A stretch of DNA of 13,127 nt from PVC group bacterium (lineage in GTDB: Bacteria > Verrucomicrobiota > Kiritimatiellia > SS1-B-03-39 > UBA6053): NCBI GenBank assembly GCA_003565815.1, contig PXAS01000486.1, positions 1-13,127 of the forward strand, written 5' to 3'. The notes beneath the pieces were generated by a model. The model was given only the letters and a program-made list of their open reading frames with translations. It searched no databases and was not told the origin of the DNA. The first letter of the stretch is position 1. Every line of letters begins with the position of its first letter. Shown one piece after another: positions 12,830 to 13,127 of this stretch. The position numbers and the translations under genes were made by a program.

Positions 12830-13127
12830 ATGTCGGAAGACCAAAAAGATCAAGACACCCCCGCGGAAACCGCGGAAGACGTGAAAACCACGGCCGGGGC
12901 CGCGCCCGAGTCCGAGGAAACGACCAAGACCGAGCCCAAAGCCGAGCCCAAAAAGGACGCCCCCAAAGCCGAGGCCAAGCAAGCCGCGGGCAAGGAAGCC
13001 ACGGGCAAGGAAGCGACCCAGGACGAAGCCAAGGAAGGCGAAGAGGCTGAAAAAGACAAGGTTCGCCGTCCCTCCGCCGCCGAATTGCTCGGCGAGGACC
13101 TGGCGCCCGTCAAGGCCCGCAAGGCCA
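12830..13127 (+). CDS. rpsK: Probable 30S ribosomal protein S11 with long charged N-terminal extension (partial)
   Basis: The frame opens at ATG 12830 after AAGG at 12816-12819 and runs without a stop to the window end, giving 99 residues so far. These are rich in Glu, Lys, Ala and Thr (for example repeated KAEPK and KEAT-like units), with no hydrophobic core, and look disordered. The last part, RRPSAAELLGEDLAPVKARKA, is more ordered in appearance. None of it matches the S11 core, which would lie beyond the window. The name is inferred only from gene order (rpmJ-rpsM-rpsK) and from S11 proteins with extensions in related bacteria. An independent Lys/Glu-rich protein is the alternative. Confidence 0.55.
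   Translation, partial: MSEDQKDQDTPAETAEDVKTTAGAAPESEETTKTEPKAEPKKDAPKAEAKQAAGKEATGKEATQDEAKEGEEAEKDKVRRPSAAELLGEDLAPVKARKA

Overview
This window is a translation-machinery locus from a bacterium of fairly high GC content. A run of genes on the + strand carries most of a spc-type ribosomal protein operon plus the start of the alpha operon: rplV, rpsC, rplP, rpmC, rpsQ, rplN, rplX, rplE, rpsH, rplF, rplR, rpsE, rplO, secY, adk, map, an infA-like gene, rpmJ, rpsM and the first 99 codons of a gene that is probably rpsK. The absence of rpmD (L30) between rpsE and rplO, and the palindromic repeats outside the operon, suggest the Planctomycetes-Verrucomicrobia-Chlamydia group, most likely Verrucomicrobiota. 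This is an inference from gene content, not a phylogenetic test.

Layout. Positions 1-377 are non-coding and packed with hairpin-forming palindromes, ending in a plausible promoter. Positions 378-1652 encode an OFA-type major facilitator transporter. It converges on a minus-strand gene (1693-3012) for an alkaline-phosphatase-superfamily protein resembling the nucleotide pyrophosphatase of ebo-type clusters. Positions 3013-3611 are non-coding. They hold a cluster of REP-like hairpins (the same element as near position 212), a possible promoter and a leader of roughly 200 bases. The ribosomal operon then runs with short gaps or overlaps to the end of the window.

Most of the operon encodes ribosomal proteins that are made together. 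SecY builds the membrane channel for export. Adenylate kinase supplies ADP/ATP balance. Methionine aminopeptidase trims new proteins. IF-1 acts in initiation. Four stop-start junctions of the form TAATG (rpmC/rpsQ, rplN/rplX, rplX/rplE, rplF/rplR) and the rpsC/rplP overlap point to translational coupling.

The most unusual points are these. The infA-like gene has no ATG, GTG, TTG or CTG codon where its N-terminus should be, and its full-length frame begins at an ATA overlapping the map stop; its 30S-contacting loop is also degenerate. The ribosomal cluster begins at rplV, without the usual rpsJ-rplC-rplD-rplW-rplB-rpsS block upstream. rpsN and rpmD are missing from their usual slots. The REP-like hairpins show a compensated stem change. 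The likely S11 has a long charged N-terminal extension. I did not find a wholly new multi-gene system here.
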